NCBI RefSeq assembly: GCF_003268475.1
Contig: NZ_MCIF01000002.1
Span: 5,214,100-5,278,099 of the forward strand
Source: Thermogemmatispora tikiterensis
GTDB taxonomy: Bacteria; Chloroflexota; Ktedonobacteria; Ktedonobacterales; Ktedonobacteraceae
Length of the DNA stretch: 64,000 nt
Direction: 5' to 3'
Position numbers and translations under genes: made by a program. Positions 28,645 through 37,354 of the stretch are shown piece after piece. Each line of letters opens with the position of its first letter. Within the stretch, counting starts at the first letter, position 1. The notes beneath the pieces are model-generated. The model did no database searches. It was not told the DNA's origin and was given only the letters and a program-made list of their open reading frames with translations.

Positions 28645-29376
28645 ATGGAGCACAAGCAGACGAGCGAACAGCTAAAAGAAGGCAATAGACCGCAGCAGCC
28701 GCTCGTGGGGAATCCTGTCTACGCTGATCCGCCGGCGCCGACGGTGACCACGACCCCGGCGACCGGTGAGGCCCCACATCTCCAGTTCTCGCGCTGGCGT
28801 TGGGCCTTGACCGGGGTTGTCCGCGTCCTCTATCGTCGCTGGACGCGCATTGCGGCTCGTCTCTTCCCGGAGAACTCGCCGAGCGAGCGGCTGGCGCGTG
28901 CCCTGCATATTCCGCTCCCTGATCAGCTTAACCTGAGTTGGATCACGGATCAGCTGGCAGTCGGGGGGCGTATCCATCCCCAGGACATCAAGGCGCTGGC
29001 GCGTCTGGGCGTCACCCATGTCGTCGATACACGTGCTGAGTATGTCGATGATCGCCAGGCCCTTGCCAGGGCTGGCATTGAACTGCTCCATTTGCCCACG
29101 CCCGATACGCAGCCGCTCTCGCTAGAGCAGCTGCTAGAGGGGGCCCGCTGGGTCAACGAGCGCATCCAGCGCGGCGGGCGTGTGCTCATCCATTGTGAGC
29201 ATGGGGTAGGCCGCAGCGCCCTGCTGGCCTGCGCCGTTCTCGTCGATGGTGGCATGCATGCGCGCGATGCCCTGGCGCTGGTGCAGCAGCGGCGCTGGCA
29301 GGCGGCCCCGAATCACAAGCAGGTCGAGCGGCTGCGCGAATTCGAATCGCTGGTGCGGGCCGCGCGGAGCAAGTAG
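28645..29376 (+). CDS. Dual-specificity protein phosphatase-like protein
   Basis: 243 residues. The C-terminal half is a Cys-phosphatase domain with P-loop HCEHGVGRS (C184, R190), preceded by LNLSWITDQLAVGG and the general-acid loop THVVDTRAEYVDD, as in tyrosine and dual-specificity phosphatases. The first ~85 residues are Pro/Thr-rich then contain a basic amphipathic stretch (WRWALTGVVRVLYRRWTRIA) that may bind membrane. There is no signal peptide. It could reverse Ser/Thr/Tyr phosphorylation by kinases such as the one at 56.7-58.6 kb. The 3' end overlaps the HAD gene by 64 bp in antisense. Confidence 0.85.
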   Translation: MEHKQTSEQLKEGNRPQQPLVGNPVYADPPAPTVTTTPATGEAPHLQFSRWRWALTGVVRVLYRRWTRIAARLFPENSPSERLARALHIPLPDQLNLSWITDQLAVGGRIHPQDIKALARLGVTHVVDTRAEYVDDRQALARAGIELLHLPTPDTQPLSLEQLLEGARWVNERIQRGGRVLIHCEHGVGRSALLACAVLVDGGMHARDALALVQQRRWQAAPNHKQVERLREFESLVRAARSK

Positions 29377-30212
29377 CGCTCGATGGCGCGGGCCACACCA
29401 TCCTCGCTGTTGCTGGTGGTTGTTGCGCGTGCGGCCTGTTTGACTGCGGCGCTGGCCTGACCCATCGCTATCCCAAGGCCGACCCGCGAGAGCATGCCGA
29501 TATCGTTCTCGTTGTCGCCGATGGCCATGACCTCGGTCAGCGGGATGTGCAGCAAGTCGGCCAGGGCGGCCACCGCAGTGGCCTTAGAGCAGCCGGCGCG
29601 CAACAGGGTCAGCTCGCCGCACTGGTAGTTGCCGCGCTCCAGGAGAAGCCAGGAGCAGTCAAGTGCGGCCACGGCTGGCGCCAGCAGGCGGAGCCGCTCC
29701 GGGGCCTCCAGGGCCACCAGGCGCAGCACTGCTTTGTCTGGCTTCAGCAGCTGCTCACGCGGCAGCCGGCGCAACTCGGCGGCGTGGACCGTAAAGTAAA
29801 TCTGTTGCCAGGGGGAATCCAGCTCGACGGGGCCGGTCCATACTTCCTCGTGCAGAGGGTCGCCGAGTGGCTGGATCACCGGCTGCAAACCTTCAGCCAG
29901 GAGGAGCGCGATGCCCTGTTGGGCGACCTGGTCCGGTAGCGGGTTGCTATAGAGGACGCGCCCGCTGGGATGCTCAACGATCAGGGCGCCGTCGTAGAGG
30001 ATCAGTGGCGCAGCTAAGGCCAGCTCGTGCGCAATGCTGGCGGTGTTGCCATAGCGCCGGGCAGTGGCCAGGGTTACAATGACGCCGGCAGCCCGGGCCT
30101 CGGCAATGGCGGCGCGCGTCCCCTCCGTAATCTCGCCCCCGGGCGTCAGCAGCGTGCCGTCGATATCGATCACCAGCAGCTTGCAGGTCGGTTGAGCTGG
30201 TGGCGTGGTCAT
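29313..30212 (-). CDS. HAD superfamily phosphatase, Cof type
   Basis: 299 residues. Motif I VIDIDGTLLTPGG (about 14-22), motif II TARR, the conserved Lys in LKPDKAV and motif III/IV AIGDNENDIGMLSRVGLGIAMG define a Cof/YidA-like HAD hydrolase with a C2 cap. Likely dephosphorylates a sugar phosphate or similar metabolite. Start ATG 30212 has GGGAG 11 nt upstream; ATG 30239 upstream is an alternative. It has a consensus promoter and a ~145-nt leader with a strong hairpin. The end overlaps the phosphatase gene. Confidence 0.9.
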   Translation of the reverse strand: MTTPPAQPTCKLLVIDIDGTLLTPGGEITEGTRAAIAEARAAGVIVTLATARRYGNTASIAHELALAAPLILYDGALIVEHPSGRVLYSNPLPDQVAQQGIALLLAEGLQPVIQPLGDPLHEEVWTGPVELDSPWQQIYFTVHAAELRRLPREQLLKPDKAVLRLVALEAPERLRLLAPAVAALDCSWLLLERGNYQCGELTLLRAGCSKATAVAALADLLHIPLTEVMAIGDNENDIGMLSRVGLGIAMGQASAAVKQAARATTTSNSEDGVARAIERYLLRAARTSDSNSRSRSTCL

Positions 30213-30296
30213 CAATGCTTGTTCTCCCTCTTTCCACATATTCCAGAGACAGATAGAAAAAATGGGTGTGGGCAGGAAAGCGCAACACAAATGAGA

Positions 30297-30325
30297 AAGC
30301 GACGGGAATAAAGCGCCCGTCGCTT
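30297..30325 (-). promoter_or_regulatory. Leader hairpin of the HAD gene (possible attenuator)
   Basis: AAGCGACGGG (30297-30306) and CCCGTCGCTT (30316-30325) form a perfect 10-bp stem. On the minus strand the stem is followed by TTTCTCATTT and, 34 nt later, TTTTTT (30257-30262). It lies between the promoter and the start codon of the HAD gene. Confidence 0.45.
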
Positions 30326-30363
30326 GCACAGCACGCTGTCTGGCTTCCCTGAAAGACAGACCT

Positions 30364-30392
30364 ATTATAGGCGCCGCTCTGGGGGAATGCAA
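30364..30392 (-). promoter_or_regulatory. Promoter of the HAD phosphatase gene
   Basis: Minus strand TTGCAT (30387-30392), 17 bp, TATAAT (30364-30369). Confidence 0.7.
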
Positions 30393-30583
30393 GCGCAGGG
30401 GGCCATTGCTAGGGCAAGAGTACTGGCCCGTCTGGCGGAGTCGCCGCGCCCTCGCTGCTGGCCGGGCTGGCTGGTCCTTTACCGATCCTGCCAGGCGCAT
30501 AGCCAGCCAGCTGGAGCGAGGCAGACTATGCCAGGGTAAGGTGAGGCTGGCTCTCCTGGCCAGGAAGCTGGTAGAATCGAAGC

Positions 30584-32065
30584 ATGAGCACGAAGGAGCA
30601 AGCAACAGATTCGCTCGCACGTGAGCGTCAAGGAGCGCTGGCGGAGGCGGAGGAAGCGGCGAAGCCGCTGGAGGGGCCGGCGGTGGCGCAGCCGGGCATG
30701 TGGCAGCCCTGGCGCGATCGCCGTGGCCTACCGCTCCTACCCGACGAAGAACCCGTCAGCACCGTGCGCGATAGCCTCTATGATCTGATCCCTCTCGGTC
30801 CGCGCGAAATCAAGCTGATTGGCAGCGCGCCCTTCTTGCGTCTACAGAAGGTCAAGCAGTTGGGCTTTGTCTATCGCATCTGGCCGGGGGCGACGCATAC
30901 ACGCTATGAGCACAGCCTGGGTTGCTACCATCTGGCCGTGCGCGCCGTGCGGGCACTGCTTCAGCGCGGCAGCAACGGTGGTCTCTACGGCGTCTCCCTC
31001 AAGAGTGTGCAGACGCTCATTGTGGCGGCCCTGCTTCACGATATCGGACACTATCCGTTTTCGCACGTCATTGAGGAGCTGGGTCATCCGATCATTGCCC
31101 ATGAGCGCGTCGGGCGCTCGATTATTGAGAATAGCGAGATCGCCGCGATCCTGGAAGAAGAGTACCAGCTCTCTCCCGAGCGTGTGGCGGACTTTATTGA
31201 TCCGCCACCGGGCAGGCGCTTGCCCGAGGATGACGAGCTGCTACGCAGTCTGCTGAGCGGGGCCCTGGATGTCGACAAGCTGGACTATCTGCCACGAGAT
31301 GCGCGGGCCTGCAACGTGCCCTATGGAGGCGTCGATGTGGCGCGGCTGCAGGGGGCGCTGCGTGTCCATCCCAATGTTCAGGGACAGCGGCGCATCGTGG
31401 TGACGCATAAGGGGATTAGTCCACTGCATTCGTTGCTGCACGCCCGTCAGGAGATGTTTGACAATATCTATTGGCATCATACCAATCGCGCCTTTCAGGT
31501 CATGCTGATGCGGGCCGTGCAGGAGGCGCTCCTGGCGGGGGCACTGAGCGCCGAGCGGTTGACCGGGCTAGACGACGCCTCCCTGCTGACTCTGCTGGCT
31601 GAGCCACAGATGCCGCCAGCCTCGCGGGCACTGACGGAAGCTCTCGAACTGCGTCGACCCTATAAAGATGCGCTGGAGATCAGCCGCCCGGCGGGCCAGC
31701 TCTTCCAGCGTCTGGACGCCCTCTACTGGGATGCTCAGCGCCGGCGGCGCGTTGAGCAGGCTCTGGCAGCAGAGTTAGCGCGAGCTTTGGAGACAGACAT
31801 CGCCGACTATGAGGTGCTGATCGATATCCCGCGCCCGGTCAATTGGGAAATGGATGTCTGGGTCTGGTTCGCCAATCCGCCGGTGGGAATGGAGGCCCTG
31901 GCGACCTGGGTTGAGGCGACGGGCCTGCAGCCAGATGACCTGGCGCGCTACGAGCTACATCAGCGGCGCATTCGGGTGCTGGTACCCGAGCGTCTGCGAG
32001 CGCCGCTGCGCGCTCATCGCCAGGATTTGCTGCTCCCCCTGCTGCAGCGACTGCTGGCGATGTAG
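30584..32065 (+). CDS. HD-domain phosphohydrolase (dGTPase/YwfO-like)
   Basis: 493 residues. The HD metal site is seen in HTRYEHSLGCYHLA, LLHDIGHYPFSHVIEELG and further HERVGRSII and DVDKLDYLPRDA, the pattern of HD phosphohydrolases related to dGTP triphosphohydrolases. The start VRDSLYDLIPLGPREIKLIGSAPFLRLQKVKQLG is typical. Probably hydrolyses nucleotides or another phosphate ester in the cytoplasm. The ATG is not preceded by a good Shine-Dalgarno, and the first ~45 residues are Ala/Glu-rich and not part of the family, so the start could be later. Confidence 0.88.
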   Translation: MSTKEQATDSLARERQGALAEAEEAAKPLEGPAVAQPGMWQPWRDRRGLPLLPDEEPVSTVRDSLYDLIPLGPREIKLIGSAPFLRLQKVKQLGFVYRIWPGATHTRYEHSLGCYHLAVRAVRALLQRGSNGGLYGVSLKSVQTLIVAALLHDIGHYPFSHVIEELGHPIIAHERVGRSIIENSEIAAILEEEYQLSPERVADFIDPPPGRRLPEDDELLRSLLSGALDVDKLDYLPRDARACNVPYGGVDVARLQGALRVHPNVQGQRRIVVTHKGISPLHSLLHARQEMFDNIYWHHTNRAFQVMLMRAVQEALLAGALSAERLTGLDDASLLTLLAEPQMPPASRALTEALELRRPYKDALEISRPAGQLFQRLDALYWDAQRRRRVEQALAAELARALETDIADYEVLIDIPRPVNWEMDVWVWFANPPVGMEALATWVEATGLQPDDLARYELHQRRIRVLVPERLRAPLRAHRQDLLLPLLQRLLAM

Positions 32066-32182
32066 TCGAGGAGGAGCGGCCTGAGCAGCGGGGGCGCCTG
32101 GCCTGCACTGAGAGCCGGAAACAGCCGCGACCTGCCTGCCCGATCGGGCCTGGCGTGGCCGGAGCCGGGAGGACGCGCGTCC

Positions 32183-33217
32183 TCAGCGCAGGCGACGCTC
32201 CTTGTGCTGGTACATCAGGCGGACGGCTTTTTCATGAATGCGCTGGGCCGGGCGATAATCGGGGGCCAGCTGCAAGGCGTAGCTGGCGACGCGCGCCGCC
32301 TCGCGGTAGCGTCCCAGGCGATAAAGATTATCGGCCTTGATGGTCCAGAAGCGCACATTGTGCGGATCAAGCTCCAGCACACGCTCGATGGCCTCAATGG
32401 CTTCCTCGAAACGTCCCAGGCTACGCAAGGCCCGCATGTGCATCTCCCAGGCCAGCAGACTGCCGGGGGTCAGGTGTGTCAACTGGCTGGTGACCGCGAA
32501 CAGCTCTTCCATCTCGCCGAGGGCGCGCAGGGCCTGAGCCAGCAACGACAACGAGAGAGGATCATTCGGAGCGAGCTGCAGAGCGCGGTGCATCAGTTCG
32601 CGCACTTCCTGGGGGCGGCCCAGGCGCCGTAGCAGCTCGCCTTTCATCTGAAGAACGAAGAGATAGTCGGGGTCGCGGGCCAGGCTCTGGTTGAAGGCTT
32701 CGAGGGCCTCGGAGAGCCGATTGAGATTGAGCAGGGCCGTGCCCTTGTTGGCCCAGGCGCGGGCGTCATTGGGATCAAGCTCCAGCGCGCGCTCGGCGCT
32801 GCGCAGGGCCTCGGGAAAGCGCTGCTGGAGGATTTGCAGGCCGCTGCGGTTGAGCCAGGCAAGCGCCAGGTGATGATTGAGCAGCAGGGCCTGATCATTG
32901 GCGATCGTGGCCTCGGAGAGGCGCTCCAGCTTTTGCAGAGCACGCGCCTTGCATGCCAGGGCCAGGGCGGAATGAGGCTGTAGCTCCAGGGCCTGCTCGC
33001 TGACGGCCAGCATCTGCTCATAGGCTCCGCTGCCATCGAGGGCGAGGGCCAGCCCGGCTAAGGCCTCCTCATCTTCTGGGTTGAGCGCCAGCAGTTGCTG
33101 ATAGCTGGCAGCGGCGGCCTGCCAGTTACGGCGCTGGAGCTGTTCTCTGGCCTCATAGCAGAGGTCCTCGACTGTTGAATGCCTTTGTCCCTCTTGGGGT
33201 GTTTGCTTCTCTGCCAT
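32183..33217 (-). CDS. TPR repeat protein
   Basis: 344 residues made of tandem tetratricopeptide repeats from about residue 15 to the end, e.g. LALNPEDEEALAGLALALDG, LELDPNDARAWANKGTALLN and LELDPHNVRFWTIKADNLYR: about nine 34-residue units. No signal peptide, membrane segment or enzymatic domain, so a cytoplasmic scaffold. AAAAGGA directly abuts the ATG, too near for a normal ribosome-binding site. A promoter lies 75 bp upstream. No partner is obvious from the neighbours. Confidence 0.85.
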   Translation of the reverse strand: MAEKQTPQEGQRHSTVEDLCYEAREQLQRRNWQAAAASYQQLLALNPEDEEALAGLALALDGSGAYEQMLAVSEQALELQPHSALALACKARALQKLERLSEATIANDQALLLNHHLALAWLNRSGLQILQQRFPEALRSAERALELDPNDARAWANKGTALLNLNRLSEALEAFNQSLARDPDYLFVLQMKGELLRRLGRPQEVRELMHRALQLAPNDPLSLSLLAQALRALGEMEELFAVTSQLTHLTPGSLLAWEMHMRALRSLGRFEEAIEAIERVLELDPHNVRFWTIKADNLYRLGRYREAARVASYALQLAPDYRPAQRIHEKAVRLMYQHKERRLR

Positions 33218-33653
33218 TCCTTTTCTGCCTTGGAGGCTGCCTCTTCTCTGTCCTGCAAGCAGAGTGCGCAGCCTCGCTATCTGTAGGTGCCATTATCTCA
33301 TGAGAAGGAGCGTCCGGGCAAGAGGGGTCTCCGTCGCTGCTTGCGCTCTAATCCTGCTGCCGGCTTACAAATCCTTTACACATCTCTGAGGAATCTCTGA
33401 CGATCTCCCGCTATAGTACAGGCAGAAACACAAAGGTGTGAACCCGGTTGTGTTCGATATCATCCTCTTTAGAGTACATAGCAGAGGCAGCGTGGCCGGG
33501 GACCGCCTGATAGACGGCCTGGTGCGCACGAAGCGAGGAACGAGCAAGCTTCGTGCCCTGTTGTGCCTGCCCACTGTCTCGCCGGGGACCTTCTCTTTAG
33601 TAGTATTATAGAAAGCAGTGTCGGGAGAGAGTATCGACGGAGGTTGCAGGCTC
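33218..33653. other. Divergent region between TPR and HtrA-like genes
   Basis: 436 bp. The minus-strand promoter of the TPR gene is at 33292-33321. Towards the protease gene there is an inverted repeat AACACA (33427-33432) / TGTGTT (33449-33454) that also contains CACA-AAGG-TGTG, and a TATAGT (33412-33417) without a good -35. Regulation of the protease may sit here. Confidence 0.35.
33292..33321 (-). promoter_or_regulatory. Promoter of the TPR gene
   Basis: Minus strand TTGCCC (33316-33321), 18 bp, GATAAT (33292-33297). Confidence 0.5.
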
Positions 33654-34922
33654 ATGTATAATCCGCACGCAGAAGACGAAGCAGGGATGACCGATCCCTA
33701 CAATCAGCAGCTAGTGGCTGCTCAATATCATCCGAGTGAGAGCGCAGCGGGAACGGGCAGCCCGTATTATGGAGGAGGCGGACCGCTCGTGCCACCGGCG
33801 TCGCCGCCTCGGCGCGGTTCCTCGTTCCGCGCCGTGCTGATCACCCTGGTCCTGGCCGTGGTTTTCGGTGGACTGCTCTTCGCCGCCGGCTGGCAGTTTG
33901 GCAATGCCAACGGTGTTGCCTCGGCGACGTTGCAGACGGGCAACAGTAACAGCGCTACGACCACCAAGGTGGTGACGACCGACGAGCAGGCACGAGAGGC
34001 CGCCATTGCCAAGGTCCAGCCTGCTGTGGTGCAGATCAACGTCTCGACGGCCTCGGGCGCCTCGGGTATCGGCTCCGGTGTCATCATTGACAAGCGCGGC
34101 TATATCGTGACCAACTACCATGTGGTGGAGAGCGCCCAGCAGATTGAGGTCGTGATGGCCGATGGCACCCACCTGACAGCCCAGGTGGCCGGCACTGATC
34201 CCGCCGACGATCTGGCGGTAGTCAAGATCAATCCGCCAAGCAACATCACCGTTGCCACCCTGGGCGACTCTTCGAAGTTGCAGGTGGGGCAGGAAGTGCT
34301 TGCTATCGGGAACCCTCTCGGCGAGACGCAGACGGTGACCCACGGCATCATCAGCGCGCTGGGTCGCACAGTCTCTGAGGAGGGCCAGGGAACAGCAGTG
34401 ATCGCCAACGCTATTCAGACCGATGCCCCGATCAACCCGGGCAATAGCGGCGGAGCGCTGGTCGATCTCTCGGGCAATGTCATTGGTATCCCAACGGTGG
34501 CGGCTATTGATCCCGAGTTCAACACACCGGCCAACGGCGTGGGGTTTGCTATTCCCTCGAATCGGGTGCGTTTCATTGTGCAGCAGATTATTGCAACAGG
34601 GCAGGTGACGCATACGGGGCGGGCGGCCCTGGGCGTGCGGGTGGCCTCAGTCACACCCCAGTTGGCCGCTCAGGATAATCTGCCCGTTGACTATGGCTCC
34701 TTGATCGTCTCAGTCACGGCCAATGGGCCGGCGGCCCGCGCAGGCCTGCGGGCGGGCGATATCATCGTCGCTATCGATGGCCAGAAAGTCACCGATAACC
34801 AAACGCTCAGCGATATCCTGGTCAACAAGAGTCCTGGCCAGACCGCCAAGGTAACGGTCTACCGCGGCACCCAGCAGCTCACTGTCACCGTGACCCTGGG
34901 CGAGCTGCAGGCCGGCAGCTAG
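33654..34922 (+). CDS. HtrA/DegP-type serine protease
   Basis: 422 residues from ATG 33654 (GGAGG 10 nt upstream; the open frame begins 36 bp earlier). A disordered Gly/Pro/Tyr-rich cytoplasmic N-terminus (1-56), one membrane helix (about 59-78, AVLITLVLAVVFGGLLFAAG), a Thr/Ser/Asn linker, then a trypsin-like domain with His in TNYHVVES (H156), Asp in PADDLAVVKI and Ser in PGNSGGALV (S265), and one PDZ domain (LIVSVTANGPAARAGLRAGD). Membrane-tethered protease for misfolded exported proteins, usually stress-induced. The ECF sigma factor 5 kb away might be part of that response, but nothing in the sequence links them. Confidence 0.95.
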   Translation: MYNPHAEDEAGMTDPYNQQLVAAQYHPSESAAGTGSPYYGGGGPLVPPASPPRRGSSFRAVLITLVLAVVFGGLLFAAGWQFGNANGVASATLQTGNSNSATTTKVVTTDEQAREAAIAKVQPAVVQINVSTASGASGIGSGVIIDKRGYIVTNYHVVESAQQIEVVMADGTHLTAQVAGTDPADDLAVVKINPPSNITVATLGDSSKLQVGQEVLAIGNPLGETQTVTHGIISALGRTVSEEGQGTAVIANAIQTDAPINPGNSGGALVDLSGNVIGIPTVAAIDPEFNTPANGVGFAIPSNRVRFIVQQIIATGQVTHTGRAALGVRVASVTPQLAAQDNLPVDYGSLIVSVTANGPAARAGLRAGDIIVAIDGQKVTDNQTLSDILVNKSPGQTAKVTVYRGTQQLTVTVTLGELQAGS

Positions 34923-35019
34923 GCTGAGCTGGCTGAGCTGCGGCCCCATCTGGTTCCCGGGCCGGGCTAATGCTCCTCCCCGGCTCGGCAGCCATCCTGT
35001 GGAGTGAGTGCAGACGGTA

Positions 35020-35062
35020 GGGAGCAGGCGAGAGGTTGAGAGCCTCTCTCTCGCTTGCTCCC
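35020..35062. terminator. Shared hairpin terminator between convergent genes
   Basis: GGGAGCAGGCGAGAG (35020-35034) pairs with CTCTCGCTTGCTCCC (35048-35062), 15 bp with one G-U. It lies between the HtrA gene (+) and the membrane protein gene (-); on the plus strand a TTTT follows 9 nt after the stem. Likely bidirectional. Confidence 0.55.
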
Positions 35063-35126
35063 TCGCGGTGTTTTGGTTGCTCATCAAGAGCAGACAAATC
35101 GGTGACGAGTTGGCCGAGGCGCTACG

Positions 35127-35909
35127 CTAAGATGAGACTGGCTGCTGACTGGAGACCGGGACTTCAGGTGGGGCAGTGCTGGCCGGCGCTGGCTGACGGG
35201 GTCGGCGCCCGGTGAGCAGGACGCCGCAGAAGAAGATGATCCAGCCCAGGGCCATAAAGAGCCAGAAAGTGCTTTCCAGCCCCATGAAGCGCGCGAAGCT
35301 GCCAGCGGCGGCGTTGAACAGCTCCCCGACCAGTATCAGGATGTTGCCCCAAAAGATGTTGCTGGTCTGCAGGCCGCGGATCGAAGGCTGGCGCCGTAGC
35401 AGCTTCCAGAGCGAGTAAAGCAGCACGCCGACGACAGCCACGACGCCAGCGGTGTTCAGGATGATAATGGTAGCGACGCCCACCCCGAGCTGGAGAACGC
35501 CGCGCCCAGAGCTGCCAACCACATGGCTGAGGGCTTGCTGGTCAACGCTCGCCGTGGCGATCGAGATAATGGCCAGCACGCTGACGAGGGCCAGCGCGAT
35601 CAGGCTGGCCAGGGTCACGCGCCGTCCACCGACCAGGGCGATGCTGCCCAGGCCAAGCCAGGCTGAGGTAAGGGCGGCGCCGAGAATGTAGTAGATACGG
35701 AAGAGGATGATCCCCAGTACGCTCGTCGGCTGCGCGGGAATCATGAGGACGTAGGCCAGCGTGGCTACGAAGGCCATCGCCAGCGCCAGGGACCAGTAGA
35801 GCTGATGGGGCCGATGACGTTGCAGATATTGGGCAAGGACGACGCCAGCAAAGGCGGCGGTGACGATGACATTAACGATGGCAAAGCTTACTAGAAGAAC
35901 TGTCTCCAT
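35127..35909 (-). CDS. Seven-helix membrane protein, unknown function
   Basis: 260 residues from ATG 35909 (GGGAGG 6 nt upstream; the frame is open for another 430 bp but without a start signal). About seven membrane helices: VSFAIVNVIVTAAFAGVVLA, LYWSLALAMAFVATLAYVLM, ILFRIYYILGAALTSAWLGL and onward, ending in a Pro/Ser-rich tail (RPRQPAPASTAPPEVP). The topology resembles the 7TM sensor modules of some histidine kinases, but no kinase domain follows. TATAAT on the minus strand (35980-35985) marks a likely promoter, flanked by the two arms of an 11-bp inverted repeat (GCAGGCAGTGC at 35922 and GCACTGCCTGC at 36005). Confidence 0.65.
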   Translation of the reverse strand: METVLLVSFAIVNVIVTAAFAGVVLAQYLQRHRPHQLYWSLALAMAFVATLAYVLMIPAQPTSVLGIILFRIYYILGAALTSAWLGLGSIALVGGRRVTLASLIALALVSVLAIISIATASVDQQALSHVVGSSGRGVLQLGVGVATIIILNTAGVVAVVGVLLYSLWKLLRRQPSIRGLQTSNIFWGNILILVGELFNAAAGSFARFMGLESTFWLFMALGWIIFFCGVLLTGRRPRQPAPASTAPPEVPVSSQQPVSS

Positions 35910-36111
35910 AGATGGCCTCCCGCAGGCAGTGCCCCATTGAGAGCGGTGAACCCTGCAAAAGCTTGATCGGATCGTGTAGATTATACAAAAACCTATGCAA
36001 ACTTGCACTGCCTGCCGCCCTCTCTCCTCGCTGGCTGGTCTCCCCGTCAACCGCCTGTGAGCTGGCTGTGATGCTGGCGTGCGCTCCTCACGCACTGCCT
36101 GGCTGCCCTCC

Positions 36112-36951
36112 TCAGAGGGCAATGATGGCCTGGCGGAGATAGCCGCGGGCGCAGGCCAGCCGGCGAAAGGTGCGCCGCTCTTCCAGGGGAGCGAAGAGTC
36201 TGAGGCGGATGGCGTTCCACTCCCAGCGCAGGGCCTCGTAGAGCTGGAAGCTGGCGACTTCGCGCTCGAAGGCGCGAAAGAGTTCTCTGGCCTGGGCAAG
36301 GTAGGTCGTGAGGATGAGAGCCTCCAGGCTCTTGACAATGAAGCCGCTCCGGGCCCAGTGCCAGCTCCCGTCGAGGAGAATCAGCTCGGGGCGCTGCCAG
36401 ACCTCCAGAGTCAATTGACTGAGCCGACTGGAGGCGCCAGGGGTGGTGAAGAGAGCGAGCTGGAGGCGGAGCTGCTGCAGATCTCCATCGCGCAGCAGGC
36501 GCCCGCGCAGATGGCGCGCCAGCTCTTGGGCCTCCTCCAGGGCGCCGCGGTCCTGGCGCAACAGGGCGCGTTCGCCCCAGAGCACCGCCAGATAGGCGCA
36601 GGCGATTTCTTCGTAGGGGAAACCACGAGCCAGCTCCCGTGCAGCATGCGCCAGGCGCAACGCTTCGTTAAGACGACCAGCCCTCTGGGCCAGGGTCGCT
36701 GCCCGGATCAGGAGACGGGCCGAGCTTTCGACATCGCTGCTGGCCAGGATCAGCGTGGGGTCCTCGCTGGTCCCAGGAGCCGTCAGCGCTGAGGCCAGGA
36801 AGGGCGAAGCCACGAGCATGGTTCTTCTGAGCATCAAGGCGCTCCTTTCTTGCGAGAAAGCCTGCATCAAGGCACGACGACAATGATCGATCAGTAAGAG
36901 AGGCTCCAATGGCCTGGCCCCGCTCGGGCGCCCTCCCGCGACCTTCGCCAT
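36112..36951 (-). CDS. Alpha-helical hypothetical protein (TPR-like)
   Basis: 279 residues, largely amphipathic helices: SSARLLIRAATLAQRAGRLN, LRLAHAARELARGFPYEEIA and EEAQELARHLRGRLLRD look like TPR-like pairs. A hydrophobic stretch MLRRTMLVASPFLASALTAP follows residue 40; similar 'RR' segments occur after the HTH in large regulators of this group, so this may be the sensor half of such a regulator that has lost its HTH, or a free-standing protein. The start is not well supported (no strong Shine-Dalgarno). The small XRE gene is nearby but divergent. Confidence 0.5.
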   Translation of the reverse strand: MAKVAGGRPSGARPLEPLLLIDHCRRALMQAFSQERSALMLRRTMLVASPFLASALTAPGTSEDPTLILASSDVESSARLLIRAATLAQRAGRLNEALRLAHAARELARGFPYEEIACAYLAVLWGERALLRQDRGALEEAQELARHLRGRLLRDGDLQQLRLQLALFTTPGASSRLSQLTLEVWQRPELILLDGSWHWARSGFIVKSLEALILTTYLAQARELFRAFEREVASFQLYEALRWEWNAIRLRLFAPLEERRTFRRLACARGYLRQAIIAL

Positions 36952-36969
36952 CAGAGGCTCTCTGCTCTG

Positions 36970-37224
36970 CTAGAGAATCTGCAAACGCGCTTGCTCCGTC
37001 CCCAGAGGCGTCGTGGCCAGCGGGTGCCGCATGACTCCGTAGAGGCGCCGCTCTTGCCACATGGCTTCATGACGGACAACAAAGGGCAGGCCGTTCTCAT
37101 AGCAGCAAACCAGATAGTAGTTCCCCGGTTGATATGGCTCCTCTTCGATGCTGTGGACGCGAACGTTGGCCGCCTGGTCCTGCCGGATGCGCTCCGCCAG
37201 GCCCTCGGCTTCGCTCCTGGGCAT
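36970..37224 (-). CDS. Small hypothetical protein, 84 aa
   Basis: ATG with AGGGAG 9 nt upstream. N-terminal helix (AEGLAERIRQDQAANVRVHS) then an apparent beta-rich part (NYYLVCCYENGLPFVVRH). It lies between the helical protein gene (18 bp downstream) and the XRE gene, from which it diverges, so the two minus-strand genes may be one transcript controlled by the small regulator. Family unknown. Confidence 0.55.
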   Translation of the reverse strand: MPRSEAEGLAERIRQDQAANVRVHSIEEEPYQPGNYYLVCCYENGLPFVVRHEAMWQERRLYGVMRHPLATTPLGTEQARLQIL

Positions 37225-37354
37225 TGGTGGTCTCCCTCTCTTAAAAAAGAACTACTATATTTAGTATCGTGAAATAACTATAACATTTTTAACAAAGGCA
37301 GTCAAGGGGGTTGGTCTGTATAATCAAGGCAGATTAGCGCAAGAGAAAGGCCCT

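Larger units (their letters stand above)
30213..30583. other. Divergent region between HAD and HD-domain genes
   Basis: 371 bp. The left part is the leader of the HAD gene with a 10-bp hairpin and a T6 tract on the minus strand; the promoter is at 30364-30392. The part next to the HD gene shows no clear promoter. Confidence 0.4.
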
